A stretch of 64,000 nt of DNA, taken from contig CACHSP010000001.1 of NCBI GenBank assembly GCA_902582605.1, forward strand, positions 1 to 64,000. The letters run 5' to 3'. A program made the position numbers and the translations under genes. The notes beneath the pieces were generated by a model, which saw only the letters and a program-made list of their open reading frames with translations, had not been told where the DNA came from and did not search any database. This DNA is from an uncultured Pelagibacteraceae bacterium (lineage in GTDB: Bacteria; Pseudomonadota; Alphaproteobacteria; Pelagibacterales; Pelagibacteraceae). Shown one piece after another: positions 9,790 to 19,233 of this stretch; position 1 is the stretch's first letter, and each line of letters begins with the position of its first letter.

Positions 9790-10602
9790 ATGAAAAAAAT
9801 TTTATTTATATTTTCAAGTATTTTTATCTCTCAAAATGCTTTTGCAAACCAACCTGTTGATTGGCAATTAGGTTTTCAAAAAGCAGCATCAGAGTCGATG
9901 AGAGACATTGTGGCTTTTCACGATAATTTGTTATTACCGATAATAATAGCAATAAGTGTATTTGTTTTATTTTTAATGCTTTATGCGTGTGTAAGATTTA
10001 GAGCCTCAGCAAACCCTAATCCTTCAAAGAGAACACACAATGTAACTGTTGAAGTTTTATGGACTTTAATTCCTTGCTTAATTTTAATTGTTATGGCAGT
10101 TCCATCATTTAAAATTTTATATAAGCAAGATACAATTCCAAAAGCAGATTTAACAATCAAAGCAATAGGCTATCAATGGTATTGGGGTTATGAGTATCCA
10201 GACGAAAATTTGGAATTTGACTCATACATGGTTGAGGAAAAAGATTTAAAAGCAAATCAACCAAGATTGCTAGCTGTTGATAATGAAGTTGTAGTTCCAG
10301 TTGGTAAAGTAGTAAAAGTTTTAATCACAGCAAATGATGTTTTGCATGCTTGGGCCTTACCTTCATTTGGAGTAAAAAGGGATGCGGTACCTGGAAGAAT
10401 TAATGAAACGTGGTTTAAGGCTGAAAAAGTTGGTACTTATTATGGTCAATGTTCAGAACTTTGTGGTATAAAACATGCATTTATGCCTATTGCAGTAAAA
10501 GTAGTTAGTGAAGATGAATATCAAGAATGGCTATCTGAGGCGCGCGTGAAATTTGCAAAAGAAGAAATTGAAAATGATAAACTTAAATTAGCGAGTAAAT
10601 AA
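9790..10602 (+). CDS. coxB: Cytochrome c oxidase subunit II (CuA subunit)
   Basis: First gene of the aa3-type oxidase cluster. It has an N-terminal signal peptide ending ...NAFA, two membrane segments (about residues 50-70 and 90-110), and a periplasmic cupredoxin domain with the CuA site: a histidine in DVLHAWALPSFGVK and the CSELCGIKHAFM motif. The aromatic patch QWYWGYEYP, used for electron entry from cytochrome c, is present. Three bases separate it from coxA. The 60 bases before it must carry the cluster promoter; I see no confident -35/-10 pair there. Confidence 0.96.
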   Translation: MKKILFIFSSIFISQNAFANQPVDWQLGFQKAASESMRDIVAFHDNLLLPIIIAISVFVLFLMLYACVRFRASANPNPSKRTHNVTVEVLWTLIPCLILIVMAVPSFKILYKQDTIPKADLTIKAIGYQWYWGYEYPDENLEFDSYMVEEKDLKANQPRLLAVDNEVVVPVGKVVKVLITANDVLHAWALPSFGVKRDAVPGRINETWFKAEKVGTYYGQCSELCGIKHAFMPIAVKVVSEDEYQEWLSEARVKFAKEEIENDKLKLASK

Positions 10603-12237
<1,635 letters not shown>

Positions 12238-12260
12238 TTAAATAAGAGCATTAAGAACCG

Positions 12261-13172
12261 ATGGATAATTCAAGGCTAAAAAAAAGAAGCTTAAGCCAAG
12301 AGGATTTATTTAATCTTTCAGAATTATTTAAATTGATGAAGCCAAGAGTTATGTCATTGGTAATTTTTACCTGTGCCGTGGGTTTATTAACAGCTCCTAA
12401 CATTGTTTCAACTAAAGATGCAATTATTGGAATTCTTCTCGTTTCATTAGGTGCTGGCGCAGCTGGTGCTTTAAATATGTGGTATGAGTCTGATCTTGAT
12501 GCTTTAATGACAAGAACTTGTTTAAGACCAATTCCAACAGGGAAAGTCAATAGAAATCAGGCTTTGATATTTGGTGTTACATTATCAATAGTTTCAGTTG
12601 TAGCTTTAGATTATTTTACCAACAGAGTTTCTGCTGCAATATTATTACTAACAATATTGTTTTATGTGTTTGTTTATACAATCTGGTTAAAAAGAAGAAC
12701 TCCACAAAATATAGTTATTGGTGGAGCAGCTGGTGCTTTTCCTCCAGTTATAGGATGGACTATTGCTACAGGCTCTATATCGCTTGAACCATTAACATTT
12801 TTTTTAATAATATTTTTTTGGACGCCCTCTCATTTTTGGGCACTTAGTTTATACAAGTCTGACGACTACCGAAAAGCCAAAATACCAATGCTGCCACTAA
12901 CCAATGGAATAGAAAGTACCAAAATCAATATATTCATTTATTCTTTATTGATGATACCGGTAATTATTTTTCCATATTTAATTAACTTTGTTGGCTTAAC
13001 ATTTTTAATTCCATCATTGCTATTAACTTTCTATTACAATTTTTTATGTTATGAATTGTTGGATTATAAAAAAAATAGATTTAACTCTAAGAAAGCAAAA
13101 GCTATCTTTGGATATTCAATATTGTATTTATTCTTAGTTTTTGTTCTATTTTTGATTGATAAAATAATATGA
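12261..13172 (+). CDS. ctaB: Heme o synthase (protoheme IX farnesyltransferase)
   Basis: A membrane prenyltransferase that converts heme b to heme o, the first step to heme a for the oxidase encoded on either side. The Asp-rich motif appears as NMWYESDLDALMTRT followed by RPIPTG, and the second conserved loop as WTPSHFWALSLY. It has 303 residues and about nine hydrophobic segments. The stop codon overlaps the ATG of the following small gene in an ATGA arrangement. Heme a synthase (ctaA) is not in the window. Confidence 0.95.
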   Translation: MDNSRLKKRSLSQEDLFNLSELFKLMKPRVMSLVIFTCAVGLLTAPNIVSTKDAIIGILLVSLGAGAAGALNMWYESDLDALMTRTCLRPIPTGKVNRNQALIFGVTLSIVSVVALDYFTNRVSAAILLLTILFYVFVYTIWLKRRTPQNIVIGGAAGAFPPVIGWTIATGSISLEPLTFFLIIFFWTPSHFWALSLYKSDDYRKAKIPMLPLTNGIESTKINIFIYSLLMIPVIIFPYLINFVGLTFLIPSLLLTFYYNFLCYELLDYKKNRFNSKKAKAIFGYSILYLFLVFVLFLIDKII

Positions 13173-13294
13173 TTACACCAGATAAAAAAACAAAAAGAAA
13201 AAATATTATTACAGCATTAGCTATTATTGCGTTCATGATTTTTCTTTTCTTTTTTACTTTATATAACACAGGGGTATTTGATAGGTCGATATGA
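13169..13294 (+). CDS. Small single-span membrane protein between ctaB and ctaG (41 residues)
   Basis: Too short for a typical ORF cutoff, but well supported by position. The ATG overlaps the ctaB stop by 4 bases (ATGA) and its own TGA overlaps the ctaG start by 4 bases (ATGA), so it fills the gap exactly. The protein begins MITPDKKTKRKN, a basic cytoplasmic end, followed by a hydrophobic span (about residues 13-31) and a short tail ending GVFDRSI. Alphaproteobacterial oxidase clusters often carry a similar tiny ORF (CoxF-like) here; I infer an assembly or subunit role. Confidence 0.8.
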   Translation: MITPDKKTKRKNIITALAIIAFMIFLFFFTLYNTGVFDRSI

Positions 13295-13824
13295 TAGAAA
13301 AAAAGAAATTAACACCATTAGTTTTAGCTGGAATTTTTGTTTTGATGTTAGGTTTGTCATACGCATCGGTGCCTCTTTATGAGATTTTTTGTAGAGTTAC
13401 TGGTTTTGGAGGAACTACTCAAGTAGCAGACAAAGCTCCAAAAATTGTTTTAGATAAAGTAGTTAGTGTAAGATTTGATACCAATGTTAATAATTTACCA
13501 TGGGATTTTAAAGCAAAATCAAATGTGATGGATGTTAAAGTGGGTCAAGTAAACAAAATCGAGTTTGAGGTGACTAATTATAGTAATGAACCAACTGCAG
13601 GTGTAGCAAGTTTTAATGTTTCACCCTCAAGCTTTGGAAAATATTATAGTAAACTTGGTTGTTTTTGCTTTGAAAAACAAGAATTAAAAGCTGGTGAAAC
13701 TGCTACCTATGTGATGACTTTTTATTTAGATCCAGAAATGGTCAATGATGCAACAGTAAAAAATTTACAGGATGTAACTATGTCGTATACTTTTTTCTCG
13801 ACAGATTACTATAAACAATCATAA
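13291..13824 (+). CDS. ctaG: Cytochrome c oxidase assembly protein CtaG (Cox11, CuB insertion)
   Basis: A 177-residue Cox11-family copper chaperone that delivers copper to the CuB site of subunit I. It has one N-terminal membrane anchor (about residues 9-28) with PLYEIFCRVTGFGG immediately after it, as in mitochondrial Cox11, and a periplasmic beta domain carrying the copper-binding CFCF motif within KLGCFCFEKQ. It lies between the small membrane protein and subunit III, ten bases upstream of the latter. Confidence 0.96.
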   Translation: MIEKKKLTPLVLAGIFVLMLGLSYASVPLYEIFCRVTGFGGTTQVADKAPKIVLDKVVSVRFDTNVNNLPWDFKAKSNVMDVKVGQVNKIEFEVTNYSNEPTAGVASFNVSPSSFGKYYSKLGCFCFEKQELKAGETATYVMTFYLDPEMVNDATVKNLQDVTMSYTFFSTDYYKQS

Positions 13825-13834
13825 TCCAAAAAAA

Positions 13835-14623
13835 ATGTCAGCTGAAAAAAAACACGATTACCATTTAGTAGACCCAAGTCCTTGGCCTATCTATGTTTCA
13901 TTTTCATGTTTAGTTTTAGCTGTTGGAGCTGTTTACTACATGCATTATGAGGTTTCATGGGGAATGTACCTTGGATTTGCTTTATTAATATATGGAGCAT
14001 ACATGTGGTTTAGAGATGTAGTTATTGAGGCAGAGCATCAAGGACATCATACGCCAGTGGTTCAAATACATCATCGTTACGGAATGACTTTGTTCATTGC
14101 CTCTGAGGTAATGTTTTTTGTTGCTTGGTTTTGGGCTTACTTTGATGTGAGTCTTTTTCCAAACGATTTCGTTGGAAATGTATGGCCGCCAAAGGATATA
14201 GAAACTTTTGATCCATGGGATATACCATTGATAAATACATTGGTTCTTTTATTATCTGGAACTACTGTGACTTGGTCTCATCATGCTCTCTTAGAGGATG
14301 ATAGAAAAGGGTTTATTCAAGGATTAGTTTTAACAGTTATATTAGGAGTTTGTTTTACTGCCTTACAAGCTTACGAATATCATCATGCAACATTTGCTTT
14401 TTCAGATCACATATATGGTTCAGTATTTTACATGGCAACAGGATTTCATGGTTTTCACGTGATCGTGGGTACAATTTTCTTGGCCGTATGTTTGTGGAGA
14501 GGAAAGTTAGGTCACTTTAACAAAGATCATCACTTTGGTTTTGAGGCAGCAGCATGGTACTGGCACTTTGTTGACGTAGTTTGGCTATTCTTATTTGCTG
14601 CGATCTATATTTGGGGAAGCTAA
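13835..14623 (+). CDS. ctaE: Cytochrome c oxidase subunit III
   Basis: A 262-residue, seven-span subunit III. Recognisable segments include FIASEVMFFVAWFWAYF, the GTTVTWSHHALL loop, FYMATGFHGFHVIVGT and the C-terminal WYWHFVDVVWLFLF. Subunit III stabilises subunit I and helps proton uptake into the D-channel. It follows ctaG by ten bases in the usual order, with surf1 directly downstream. Confidence 0.96.
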   Translation: MSAEKKHDYHLVDPSPWPIYVSFSCLVLAVGAVYYMHYEVSWGMYLGFALLIYGAYMWFRDVVIEAEHQGHHTPVVQIHHRYGMTLFIASEVMFFVAWFWAYFDVSLFPNDFVGNVWPPKDIETFDPWDIPLINTLVLLLSGTTVTWSHHALLEDDRKGFIQGLVLTVILGVCFTALQAYEYHHATFAFSDHIYGSVFYMATGFHGFHVIVGTIFLAVCLWRGKLGHFNKDHHFGFEAAAWYWHFVDVVWLFLFAAIYIWGS

Positions 14624-14632
14624 TTTTGCACC

Positions 14633-15286
14633 TTGAAACATAAATTTTTATTTTCAGTTTTTACCATATTTTTTATATTTGTTTTTGTTGCTTTAGGCAC
14701 TTGGCAGGTAATTCGTTTAAATTGGAAGAACAATCTCATTTTAGAAATTGAAAACTCACTGAAAAATCCTCCAGTCCAGCTTTCACAATCTAACCAACAA
14801 AATTATCTCAAAATCAAAACATCTGGTCGTGTTGATTTTGAGAAACAAATTTACTTATATAATTTAAATGACTCAGGAACACCTGGGTTTGAGGTTTTAA
14901 ATCCAATTTTAATAAATGGCGAAAATTATTTACTCAATAGAGGATGGATACCATTTGAAAAAAAAGATACTCCAGAGATAAATATATTGGATCAAAATAA
15001 TATAGAAGGAACTCTTAAAACACAGGGAAGAAAAAATATATTCAAACCAGATAATGATATTAAAGAAAATTACTGGTTTAGTTTGAATAGAGAAGATATC
15101 TCAAAATTTACTGGTAAAGAATTTTCTAAGTACATAATATATTTAGATGGAAATTATCAGTTTCCTAGACCAAAAAAAATTACTGCTAATATTTCCAACA
15201 ATCATAAAAAATATGCAATGACATGGTTTTCATTAGCGATTTCAATTCTTTTGCTATATCTATATTTTAGAAAAAAGAATTATTAA
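14633..15286 (+). CDS. SURF1 family oxidase assembly protein (TTG start)
   Basis: SURF1 proteins help place heme a in subunit I. This 217-residue protein has two membrane spans, one at each end (about residues 5-23 and 194-212), with a soluble domain between them that includes the NRGWIPF element near the middle of the protein. The N-terminal GTWQVIRLNWKN motif is the family mark. No ATG fits; the start is TTG at 14633, nine bases after ctaE. It completes the coxB-coxA-ctaB-ctaG-ctaE-surf1 cluster. Confidence 0.9.
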   Translation: MKHKFLFSVFTIFFIFVFVALGTWQVIRLNWKNNLILEIENSLKNPPVQLSQSNQQNYLKIKTSGRVDFEKQIYLYNLNDSGTPGFEVLNPILINGENYLLNRGWIPFEKKDTPEINILDQNNIEGTLKTQGRKNIFKPDNDIKENYWFSLNREDISKFTGKEFSKYIIYLDGNYQFPRPKKITANISNNHKKYAMTWFSLAISILLLYLYFRKKNY

Positions 15287-16660
15287 ATGAATTATATTAG
15301 TACAAGAGATAATCAGAAAAACTTTACTTTTAAAGATGTTTTCCTCAAAGGTTTGGCAGATGATGGGGGACTATTTGTTCCAAAATCAATTAAACCATTT
15401 AAAAAGGAAGAATTAGATAACTTAAAAAACCTAAGTTACAATCATTTAGCGGCTGAAATAATTTATCCATTCATAGGAGATTTCATGTCTAAAGATGATC
15501 TAATTTCTTTGATTTCAAAATCATATTCAAATTTCAGATCCGATGATGTTGTAAAAATATCTGATCTAGGTGATTTAAAAGTATTAGAATTATTTCATGG
15601 ACCTACACTTGCTTTTAAAGATATCGCAATGCAACTAATAGGTAATTTTTATCAATATCATTTAGGTCGTGATCAAAAAAAAATTAATATAATTGTTGCA
15701 ACTTCAGGTGATACGGGTGCCGCTGCCATAGACGCTTTAAAGGGAAAAAATAATTTAAATGTTTTTGTATTACACCCCAACAATAAAATTTCGCCAGTGC
15801 AAAGAAGACTAATGACAATACATGAAGAGAGTAATGTATTTAACATTGCGGTGGAGGGTAATTTTGACGATTGCCAAAATTTAGTAAAAGCAATGTTTAA
15901 TGACGAAAAATTTTCTAAAGCAATTAATATGTCGGGTGTAAATTCAATCAATTGGGCAAGAATTATTGCTCAATCGGTGTATTATTTTTACGCTTACTTT
16001 AAAATTGGAAACGGCCAACCACTATCTTTTTCTGTTCCAACAGGAAACTTTGGTGATATTTACGCTGGCTATTTAGCAAAAAAACTAGGTCTTCCAATTG
16101 ATAAATTAATCGTAGCTACAAATAAAAATGACATACTGCACAGAGCGATATCTGGTGGTGATTATAGTCAAAAGAAAGTTGAAGAAACAAATACTCCAAG
16201 TATGGATATACAAATAGCAAGTAATTTCGAAAGACTTTTATACGACGTCAAAGGTTGTAACTCAGAAGTGACAAAAGTTGTAATGGGTGAAATAAAAAAT
16301 AACACTTATAAAATTGATAAAAAAGACTTAGATAAAATTAAAAAGGATTTTACATCTGAAATGCTTAATGAAAACGAAACTGTTGAAATGATAAAAACCA
16401 TCAATGACGAATATCAGATGGTAGTGGATCCGCATACTGCAGTGGGTATTGGTGTGGTTAGAAAATTAGGATTGGAAAAAAATTGTGTTGTATTATCAAC
16501 TGCACACCCATGTAAGTTTCCGAAGGCAATAGAAGATGCAATATCAAAAACTGAAAATTTACCAGAAAGTCTTAAATATGTTAATGACAGAAAAGAAAAA
16601 TTTGAACTTCTATCAAATGATATTGAAAAAGTTAAAAAATATGTGATGAATTCGATATGA
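15287..16660 (+). CDS. thrC: Threonine synthase
   Basis: A PLP enzyme that converts O-phosphohomoserine to threonine. The PLP lysine lies in GPTLAFKDIAMQL, and the phosphate-binding loop is ATSGDTGAAA. The 457-residue length and the N-terminal YISTRDN start fit the class of long threonine synthases. It begins right after the surf1 stop, continuing the same run, and overlaps the peroxiredoxin gene by four bases. The homoserine kinase gene lies about 1.6 kb away on the other strand. Confidence 0.95.
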   Translation: MNYISTRDNQKNFTFKDVFLKGLADDGGLFVPKSIKPFKKEELDNLKNLSYNHLAAEIIYPFIGDFMSKDDLISLISKSYSNFRSDDVVKISDLGDLKVLELFHGPTLAFKDIAMQLIGNFYQYHLGRDQKKINIIVATSGDTGAAAIDALKGKNNLNVFVLHPNNKISPVQRRLMTIHEESNVFNIAVEGNFDDCQNLVKAMFNDEKFSKAINMSGVNSINWARIIAQSVYYFYAYFKIGNGQPLSFSVPTGNFGDIYAGYLAKKLGLPIDKLIVATNKNDILHRAISGGDYSQKKVEETNTPSMDIQIASNFERLLYDVKGCNSEVTKVVMGEIKNNTYKIDKKDLDKIKKDFTSEMLNENETVEMIKTINDEYQMVVDPHTAVGIGVVRKLGLEKNCVVLSTAHPCKFPKAIEDAISKTENLPESLKYVNDRKEKFELLSNDIEKVKKYVMNSI

Positions 16661-17145
16661 AACTTAAAATAAAAGATCAACTGCCAGACACAGAGATTTT
16701 TCAACTTGTTGATGGAGAGCCTCAAAAAAGTAAATTAAGAGAAACTATTGGTAATGGTAAAGTTGTTTTATTTGGTTTACCAGGGGCATTTACATCAACT
16801 TGCTCCAAACTTCACTTACCAGGTTTTGTAGCAAATGCAGATAAAATCAAATCAAAAGGAATAGAAAATATATTTTGTTTATCAGTAAATGATCCTTACG
16901 TAATGAATGGCTGGGGTGAGATTAATAATACTGGAGATAAAATTAAAATGTTATCTGATCCATATTTATTATTTACGAAAGCAATCGGTGCTGAAGTTGA
17001 TCGAAATGCAAAAGGAATGGGAATTAGATCAAATCGTTATTTAATGGTGATTGAAAATTTCACAATTGTTAATATTCATGTTGAAAAAGAAACTAAAGAA
17101 TGTGGTTTAACTTCAGCAGAAAACTTATTAAATAATCTAATCTAA
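16657..17145 (+). CDS. Peroxiredoxin, Prx5-like (redoxin domain)
   Basis: A thiol peroxidase of 162 residues. The peroxidatic cysteine is in LPGAFTSTCS, the Prx5/AhpE-like form of the P-x-x-x-T-x-x-C motif; the conserved arginine follows near GIRSNRY. A second cysteine near the C-terminus (ETKECGL) could be a resolving residue. It reduces hydroperoxides using a thioredoxin- or glutaredoxin-type donor. Its ATG overlaps the thrC stop. It is the last gene of the run: the stem-loop repeat begins three bases after its stop. Confidence 0.92.
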   Translation: MKLKIKDQLPDTEIFQLVDGEPQKSKLRETIGNGKVVLFGLPGAFTSTCSKLHLPGFVANADKIKSKGIENIFCLSVNDPYVMNGWGEINNTGDKIKMLSDPYLLFTKAIGAEVDRNAKGMGIRSNRYLMVIENFTIVNIHVEKETKECGLTSAENLLNNLI

Positions 17146-17148
17146 GTA

Positions 17149-17179
17149 GGGCAGTTCTGTTGCCAGGTGCCCCGAACTA
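17149..17179 (+). repeat. Stem-loop repeat, copy 1 (after the peroxiredoxin gene)
   Basis: Contains the 19-base core GTTCTGTTGCCAGGTGCCC (17154-17172), found again without change at 17824-17842. Flanking bases give a 5-bp stem GGGCA/TGCCC around a 14-base loop. It is GC-rich against a very AT-rich background and starts three bases after a stop codon. No T-tract follows, so it is not an ordinary intrinsic terminator. I do not recognise it as a known RNA family. Confidence 0.75.
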
Positions 17180-17232
17180 TGTTTGATTATAGCAAATATT
17201 TTTTCCAAAATAACACTAATTTTATGTATTAG

Positions 17233-17267
17233 GACGAGTAAATGACGAGTAAAAATCGACTCGTCAT
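17233..17267 (+). repeat. Paired GACGAGT repeats and a 9-bp inverted repeat upstream of the unknown gene
   Basis: GACGAGT occurs at 17233-17239 and 17244-17250, exactly 11 bases apart. The second copy is the left arm of a perfect 9-bp inverted repeat, ATGACGAGT (17242-17250) and ACTCGTCAT (17259-17267), with an 8-base loop. It lies 29 bases before the start codon of the 149-residue gene. One-turn spacing fits an operator, but the hairpin could also act in RNA. Confidence 0.7.
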
Positions 17268-17295
17268 AGATTTTAGGATTTGATAATCTTAAAGA

Positions 17296-17745
17296 ATGTT
17301 TTTTGGTTTATTTGAGGGAAAAGCTGCAAAAGCGTGGCGTGAGGAAACAATTAGAACAATTAATGATGCCTCTTACAGGTTTGATATTAAAAAAAAAAAA
17401 TCAATTTCAAAAAATGTTTTGCAAAGAATTTTAAGATTATTAGAGGAAATAGAAAATCTTTCAGCTAGAGACAAAAAAGAGATAATGTTTCAACGTATAG
17501 ATGAAATTGCCAAAGAGCGAAGGCAAAATATAAATAATTTACAATTTGATAATCCAAAGTGGGTTGAGGTTGCAATGACAGAAAGTTTTTTTAATATGTA
17601 CAGTGGCCATTTTGGTAAAAAACTCGCTCAAGAAGCTGTAATGGTTATATATTGGTGTAGAACAAATCTATCTGAAAAAGAAATAGATAAATTAGTTAAG
17701 AATTCAAGTTTACCAAAAGATAAAATATTTGGTGATAAGTTATGA
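17296..17745 (+). CDS. Unrecognised 149-residue protein bracketed by short repeats
   Basis: I do not recognise a family. The protein starts MFFGLFEGKAAKAWREE, is rich in charged residues and looks mainly helical, with a basic stretch (KKKKSISK, about residues 36-43) and a C-terminal half containing NMYSGHFGKKLAQEAVMVIYWCRTNLSEKEIDKLV. No signal peptide or clear membrane span is visible. ATG at 17296 has no strong ribosome binding site. The TGA stop is itself part of a TGACGAGT repeat. Both ends carry the same two repeat families, so it may be a self-regulated gene or a small mobile cassette. Codon use is as AT-rich as its neighbours. Confidence 0.75.
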   Translation: MFFGLFEGKAAKAWREETIRTINDASYRFDIKKKKSISKNVLQRILRLLEEIENLSARDKKEIMFQRIDEIAKERRQNINNLQFDNPKWVEVAMTESFFNMYSGHFGKKLAQEAVMVIYWCRTNLSEKEIDKLVKNSSLPKDKIFGDKL

Positions 17746-17761
17746 CGAGTATAGGACGAGT
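17743..17761 (+). repeat. Paired GACGAGT repeats at the 3' end of the unknown gene
   Basis: GACGAGT occurs at 17744-17750 and 17755-17761, again 11 bases apart as in the upstream pair. The two-base contexts swap: upstream the order is AGGACGAGT then ATGACGAGT, downstream it is ATGACGAGT then AGGACGAGT. The first copy includes the gene's TGA stop codon (17743-17745). Confidence 0.7.
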
Positions 17762-17818
17762 CATTAGGTTGTATTTTTAAATTTACGTTGATAACTAAAA
17801 CTTATTTTAAAATAGGAA

Positions 17819-17848
17819 GGGGCGTTCTGTTGCCAGGTGCCCTAACTA
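17819..17848 (+). repeat. Stem-loop repeat, copy 2 (next to the rnhA stop)
   Basis: Repeats the 19-base core of the copy at 17154-17172. The outer stem is GGGC/GCCC; where copy 1 has an inner A-T pair, this copy has G and T, which can wobble-pair in RNA, so pairing is kept despite the change. Shared flanking bases AACTA follow both. Its last three bases are the rnhA stop codon on the minus strand. Confidence 0.75.
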
Positions 17849-18268
17849 CAAGTTAGCAGCATCTTTAGCGAGTAAATCTACTTCATTATTTAATTCATCG
17901 GTTGAATGGGCTTTTACCCAGTTCCAACTTATTTCAAATTCATTATTTAATAGATCTAATTCTGTCCAAAGTGCTTTATTGCTTACTTCTTTTTTGTTTG
18001 CAGTTTTCCATCCATTTTTTTTCCAATTGTGTATCCATTCTGTTATTCCAGATTTAACATATTTGGAGTCAGTAAAAATTTGAACTTTGCTTCCTTTTGG
18101 AATTTTTTTAAGCGCCTCTATCGGTGCTAATAATTCCATTTGATTATTTGTCGTATCTTTTTTATTTCCTTTGAGTTCAGTTTTTTTCCCATCATTTAAT
18201 ATTATTGCGGCCCAGCCACCATTGCCAGGATTACCAAGACACGAACCATCGGTATAAATTTTAATCAT
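17846..18268 (-). CDS. rnhA: Ribonuclease HI
   Basis: A 140-residue RNase HI that degrades the RNA strand of RNA-DNA hybrids. The catalytic carboxylates are visible: Asp in YTDGSCLGNPG, Glu in NNQMELLAPIEAL, Asp in IFTDSKYV, and the last Asp in NNEVDLLAKDAA, with the conserved histidine in VKAHS. It overlaps thrB by one base and is the last gene of the minus-strand run; the stem-loop repeat copy 2 covers its stop codon. Confidence 0.95.
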   Translation of the reverse strand: MIKIYTDGSCLGNPGNGGWAAIILNDGKKTELKGNKKDTTNNQMELLAPIEALKKIPKGSKVQIFTDSKYVKSGITEWIHNWKKNGWKTANKKEVSNKALWTELDLLNNEFEISWNWVKAHSTDELNNEVDLLAKDAANL

Positions 18269-19233
18269 TAAATTAAATAATCCTTATAGTCTTTTAAATT
18301 ATTATGAATTATCAGTTTTTGATAATATTCTCTTGGATCTTTGATTTTTATCAGGGCAGTTTTTGGAGTATTCGTATAGTCGTAAAGTCTTGTTAGAAAA
18401 TATCTCATCGCAGCAGCACGGCATAAAATATTTAATGATTTTTTCTCAATTACAGAGATCTTTTTAATACCTTCATATCCTCTTATTAAATTTTTAACCT
18501 TTTTTTTGTTTAATTTAAATTGAGATTTTTTTTTATCAAAACAAAGAGCGTTAATACATATCGCTATTTCATACATAAAATAATCGTTTGCAGCAAAATA
18601 AAAATCTATAATTCCAGAAATCTTATCTTTTTTAAAAAAAATATTATCGATAAAAAGATCACCATGTATTATTCCATTAGGCAATTTTTTTGGCCATTTA
18701 TTTTTAATTTCTCTAAAATTACTTTTGAGAAATTTTTCTAAATTAATGAATTTTTTTGATTTAAATTTAATACTTTTTAATAATGGATTTAAATTTTTTA
18801 TATTCATTGAGTTTTTTCTAAACAATTTTATTTTTTTTGAGGATGAGTGCATTTGAGCAACAGTTTTTCCAATATCATAACAATTCTTTAAACTAAGATT
18901 TTTTTTATCTTTTCCATCGAGAAATGAAACAACACAAGCAACCTTATTTTTTATTTTAAACAGATATTTTCCATCACGATTTTTTAACGGTTTTGGACAT
19001 CTTAATTTTAGATCATTTAATTGATCCATTAATTTCATAAAAAAAGGTATTTCTTTTTTTTGAACTCTTTTTTCGAATATAGTTAATATAAATTTATTGT
19101 TTTTCGATTTTAATAAATAATTAGTATTTTCAATACCTTGTTTGATACCTTTAAAACTTAAAAATTTTTGATTTTCAAATTTTTTATTAATAGACGAAAT
19201 ATCTTTCTTATTTATCTTTGTGTAGACAGCCAT
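18268..19233 (-). CDS. thrB: Homoserine kinase, ThrB2 (aminoglycoside phosphotransferase fold)
   Basis: A 321-residue kinase that phosphorylates homoserine for threonine synthesis; the partner thrC lies at 15287-16660. It belongs to the protein-kinase-like ThrB2 group, not the GHMP group. The catalytic loop is IIHGDLFIDNIFF and the metal-binding motif is IIDFYFA, and the N-terminal MAVYTKINKKDI matches the family. It sits directly after ispH with no gap and overlaps rnhA by one base. Confidence 0.92.
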   Translation of the reverse strand: MAVYTKINKKDISSINKKFENQKFLSFKGIKQGIENTNYLLKSKNNKFILTIFEKRVQKKEIPFFMKLMDQLNDLKLRCPKPLKNRDGKYLFKIKNKVACVVSFLDGKDKKNLSLKNCYDIGKTVAQMHSSSKKIKLFRKNSMNIKNLNPLLKSIKFKSKKFINLEKFLKSNFREIKNKWPKKLPNGIIHGDLFIDNIFFKKDKISGIIDFYFAANDYFMYEIAICINALCFDKKKSQFKLNKKKVKNLIRGYEGIKKISVIEKKSLNILCRAAAMRYFLTRLYDYTNTPKTALIKIKDPREYYQKLIIHNNLKDYKDYLI

